Of a stretch of 64,000 nt of DNA, positions 62,653-64,000 are shown in pieces. Source of the DNA: Endozoicomonas_A sp049275935 (lineage in GTDB: Bacteria; Pseudomonadota; Gammaproteobacteria; Pseudomonadales; Endozoicomonadaceae); contig NZ_CP184830.1 in NCBI RefSeq assembly GCF_049275935.1, positions 3,968,001 through 4,032,000 of the forward strand, in the 5' to 3' direction. Below the pieces are notes generated by a model that was not told the origin of the DNA, ran no database searches, and saw nothing but the letters and a program-made list of their open reading frames with translations. A program made the translations under genes and the position numbers. Position 1 is the first letter of the stretch; each line of letters starts with the position of its first letter.

Positions 62653-63022
62653 CTATTGGCTCCATAAAGTGACTCTCTACTATCCAGATCATCCATTCCA
62701 GGTTCTGGTCGAACAAAGGTCTCACTGAAATTCGAAACCAGAATAGCAGCAATATGTTTCGTTTCTTTGACTTGGTACGTGCTTTCTCCAATCTTTAAAG
62801 CCTCTTTATTGTTTCTATTGACTAACCCCTGGGAGTCTTTTTCCTCTTCGCTTGCGGTGAGGCAGTTGATTGCCTGAAAATTTCTGGAGTTGGTGATTTT
62901 ATTTGTAGTGTTAGTTTTTTTGGTTGAATATTCTGAAAAAAATTTCAAATAAAAATAATTCACTAAACCGAGGATCTTATACTAGTTTATAAGCGTAGAT
63001 AAAGCTTGGGCTGGGGGAATAT
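62653..63022. other. 370-bp gap upstream of ald with one doubtful ORF
   Basis: A minus-strand frame from ATG 62963 runs 123 codons to 62592 and overlaps the small gene before it. Its first 100 residues have normal composition (KEALKIGESTYQVKETKHIAA), but it has no ribosome-binding site. The region also holds the ald promoter. I call the ORF possible, not supported. Confidence 0.3.
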
Positions 63023-64000
63023 ATGCTGGTAGGTGTGCCGAAAGAAATAAAAAATCATGAGTATCGAGTCGGGTTGACACCCGCTGCAGTTAAGGAACTC
63101 GTGGCACAGGGACATGAAGTTATGGTTGAAATGAATGCCGGAGCAGGTATTGGTTTCACCGATGATTGTTATGAGAATGCCGGAGCTACTGTTGTTAAAA
63201 GTGCCGAGGCAGTTTTCAAAAAGGCTGAGCTGATTGTTAAGGTCAAGGAACCTCAGGCTATTGAAAGAGCAAGGCTGCGTCCTCACCATACTCTCTTTAC
63301 TTACCTTCATCTGGCGCCAGACGTTCCTCAAACTCAGGATCTGATTGAATCAGGAGCTACCTGCATTGCTTATGAGACTGTAACAGATGCTAATGGTCGT
63401 CTGCCTTTGCTGGCACCCATGTCAGAAGTCGCTGGTCGTATGTCTATTCAGGCTGGCGCCCACTGTCTCGAGAAGTCCCAGTCAGGTCGTGGCGTACTCA
63501 TGGGCGGTGTTCCGGGTGTAGATCCTGCGAAGGTTGTCATTATCGGTGGCGGTGTTGTTGGTCAAAATGCTGCAGCTATGGCTGTTGGCATGGGGGCAGA
63601 CGCTGTTATTCTGGATCGCTCTGTGGACACTCTCAGACAGCTTGACGCCCGCTATGGCAACCGTATTAAAACCGTGTTTTCTACTCATCATTCTATTGAA
63701 GAGCATGTACTGACAGCTGATCTGCTGGTAGGCGGAGTTCTGCTGCCAGGTGCTGCCGCACCCAAATTGGTGACCAGAGATCTTGTCAGCAGAATGAAGC
63801 GTGGCTCTGTTATTGTTGATGTTGCTATTGATCAGGGTGGTTGTGTTGAAACGTCCAGACCCACCACCCATGATGATCCTACCTTCATCGTGGATGGTGT
63901 TGTTCACTACTGTGTGGCCAACATGCCAGGTGCCGTGGCAAGAACTTCTACAGTGGCACTGACAAATGCAACGCTGCCATATGTTCTGGACATTGCCAAT
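63023..64000 (+). CDS. ald: Alanine dehydrogenase (partial, 326 codons in window)
   Basis: The frame from ATG 63023 is open to the window edge (326 codons of about 371). Alanine dehydrogenase converts L-alanine to pyruvate with NAD. Motifs: MLVGVPKEIKNHEYRVGLTP with substrate Arg15, VKVKEP with Lys of the pyruvate site, YLHLAPD with the catalytic His, the NAD-binding IIGGGVVGQNAA (about 171-182), and VDVAIDQGGCVETSRPTTH. GGGGGAA precedes the ATG. The C-terminal ~45 residues lie outside the window. Confidence 0.96.
   Translation, partial: MLVGVPKEIKNHEYRVGLTPAAVKELVAQGHEVMVEMNAGAGIGFTDDCYENAGATVVKSAEAVFKKAELIVKVKEPQAIERARLRPHHTLFTYLHLAPDVPQTQDLIESGATCIAYETVTDANGRLPLLAPMSEVAGRMSIQAGAHCLEKSQSGRGVLMGGVPGVDPAKVVIIGGGVVGQNAAAMAVGMGADAVILDRSVDTLRQLDARYGNRIKTVFSTHHSIEEHVLTADLLVGGVLLPGAAAPKLVTRDLVSRMKRGSVIVDVAIDQGGCVETSRPTTHDDPTFIVDGVVHYCVANMPGAVARTSTVALTNATLPYVLDIAN

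Noticed and set aside
1..64000. tRNA or rRNA genes
   Set aside because: I looked for the T-arm signature and for rRNA-like conserved stretches and found none convincing by eye; a tRNA scan would settle it.

Overview
The window most resembles a chromosome segment of a marine gammaproteobacterium of the Endozoicomonas type (Oceanospirillales). This is inferred, not proven. Supporting signs are conserved gammaproteobacterial housekeeping genes (metG, apbC, dcd, dapD, slyD, rhlE, trhO, yeiP), a Na+/H+ antiporter NhaD, and several large eukaryote-like or lineage-specific protein families, including ankyrin-like giants and C2H2 zinc-finger arrays. A type III secretion-like secreted protein and many small duplications, remnants and toxin-antitoxin modules add to this picture.

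Layout. 1-7.6 kb: three tandem paralogues of a ~1045-residue protein on the minus strand, the first cut by the window edge. 7.8-9.9 kb: a DUF2288 gene, arfB and a Tim44-like membrane protein. 9.9-13.6 kb: an accessory segment bounded by two 98% identical 209-bp mobile-element-like repeats in opposite orientation. It holds an acidic orphan protein, a PilJ-N-like periplasmic protein, a broken PrlF antitoxin, a duplicated piece of tag and an intact Phd/ParE module. 13.7-20.9 kb: tag, a 1201-residue AsmA-like/Sel1 protein, slyD, a DMT exporter with a divergent Lrp-family regulator, and a YdjM-like membrane protein. 20.9-24.6 kb: two tandem C2H2 zinc-finger proteins. 24.8-32 kb: trhO, a SUKH protein, two DEAD-box helicases and metG. 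32.2-35.1 kb: a HEPN Abi protein with an upstream hairpin/terminator leader, decayed DNA, then a DnaT-like/lambda-P-like pair. 35.2-40.3 kb: apbC, a flavodoxin-like reductase, dcd, an OmpA lipoprotein, dapD and yffB. 40.3-42.2 kb: a type II restriction-modification cassette resembling NgoMIV, sitting next to a second yffB 5' end. 42.5-46.3 kb: a pentapeptide-repeat K+ channel, a YbaK-domain deacylase, nhaD and a lipoprotein. 46.5-48.8 kb: a third, divergent zinc-finger protein. 48.9-56.1 kb: an RND pump (permease plus fusion protein), divergent from a CpxRA-like two-component pair. 56.2-64 kb: VanZ-like, rluE, DUF2788, a T3SS-like DUF1521 protein with a small partner, DUF416, an exported orphan, yeiP/efpL, DUF3301, a small orphan and the start of ald.

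The most notable signals are: (i) three zinc-finger genes whose signal peptides are in frame only if translation starts at an ATT codon; (ii) the HEPN Abi gene preceded by a promoter-hairpin-terminator leader like that of RNA-antitoxin systems; (iii) the tandem giant family; (iv) the chromosomal phage-like helicase-loader pair; and (v) the 209-bp inverted element pair. All calls come from reading sequence and translations; no database search was run.
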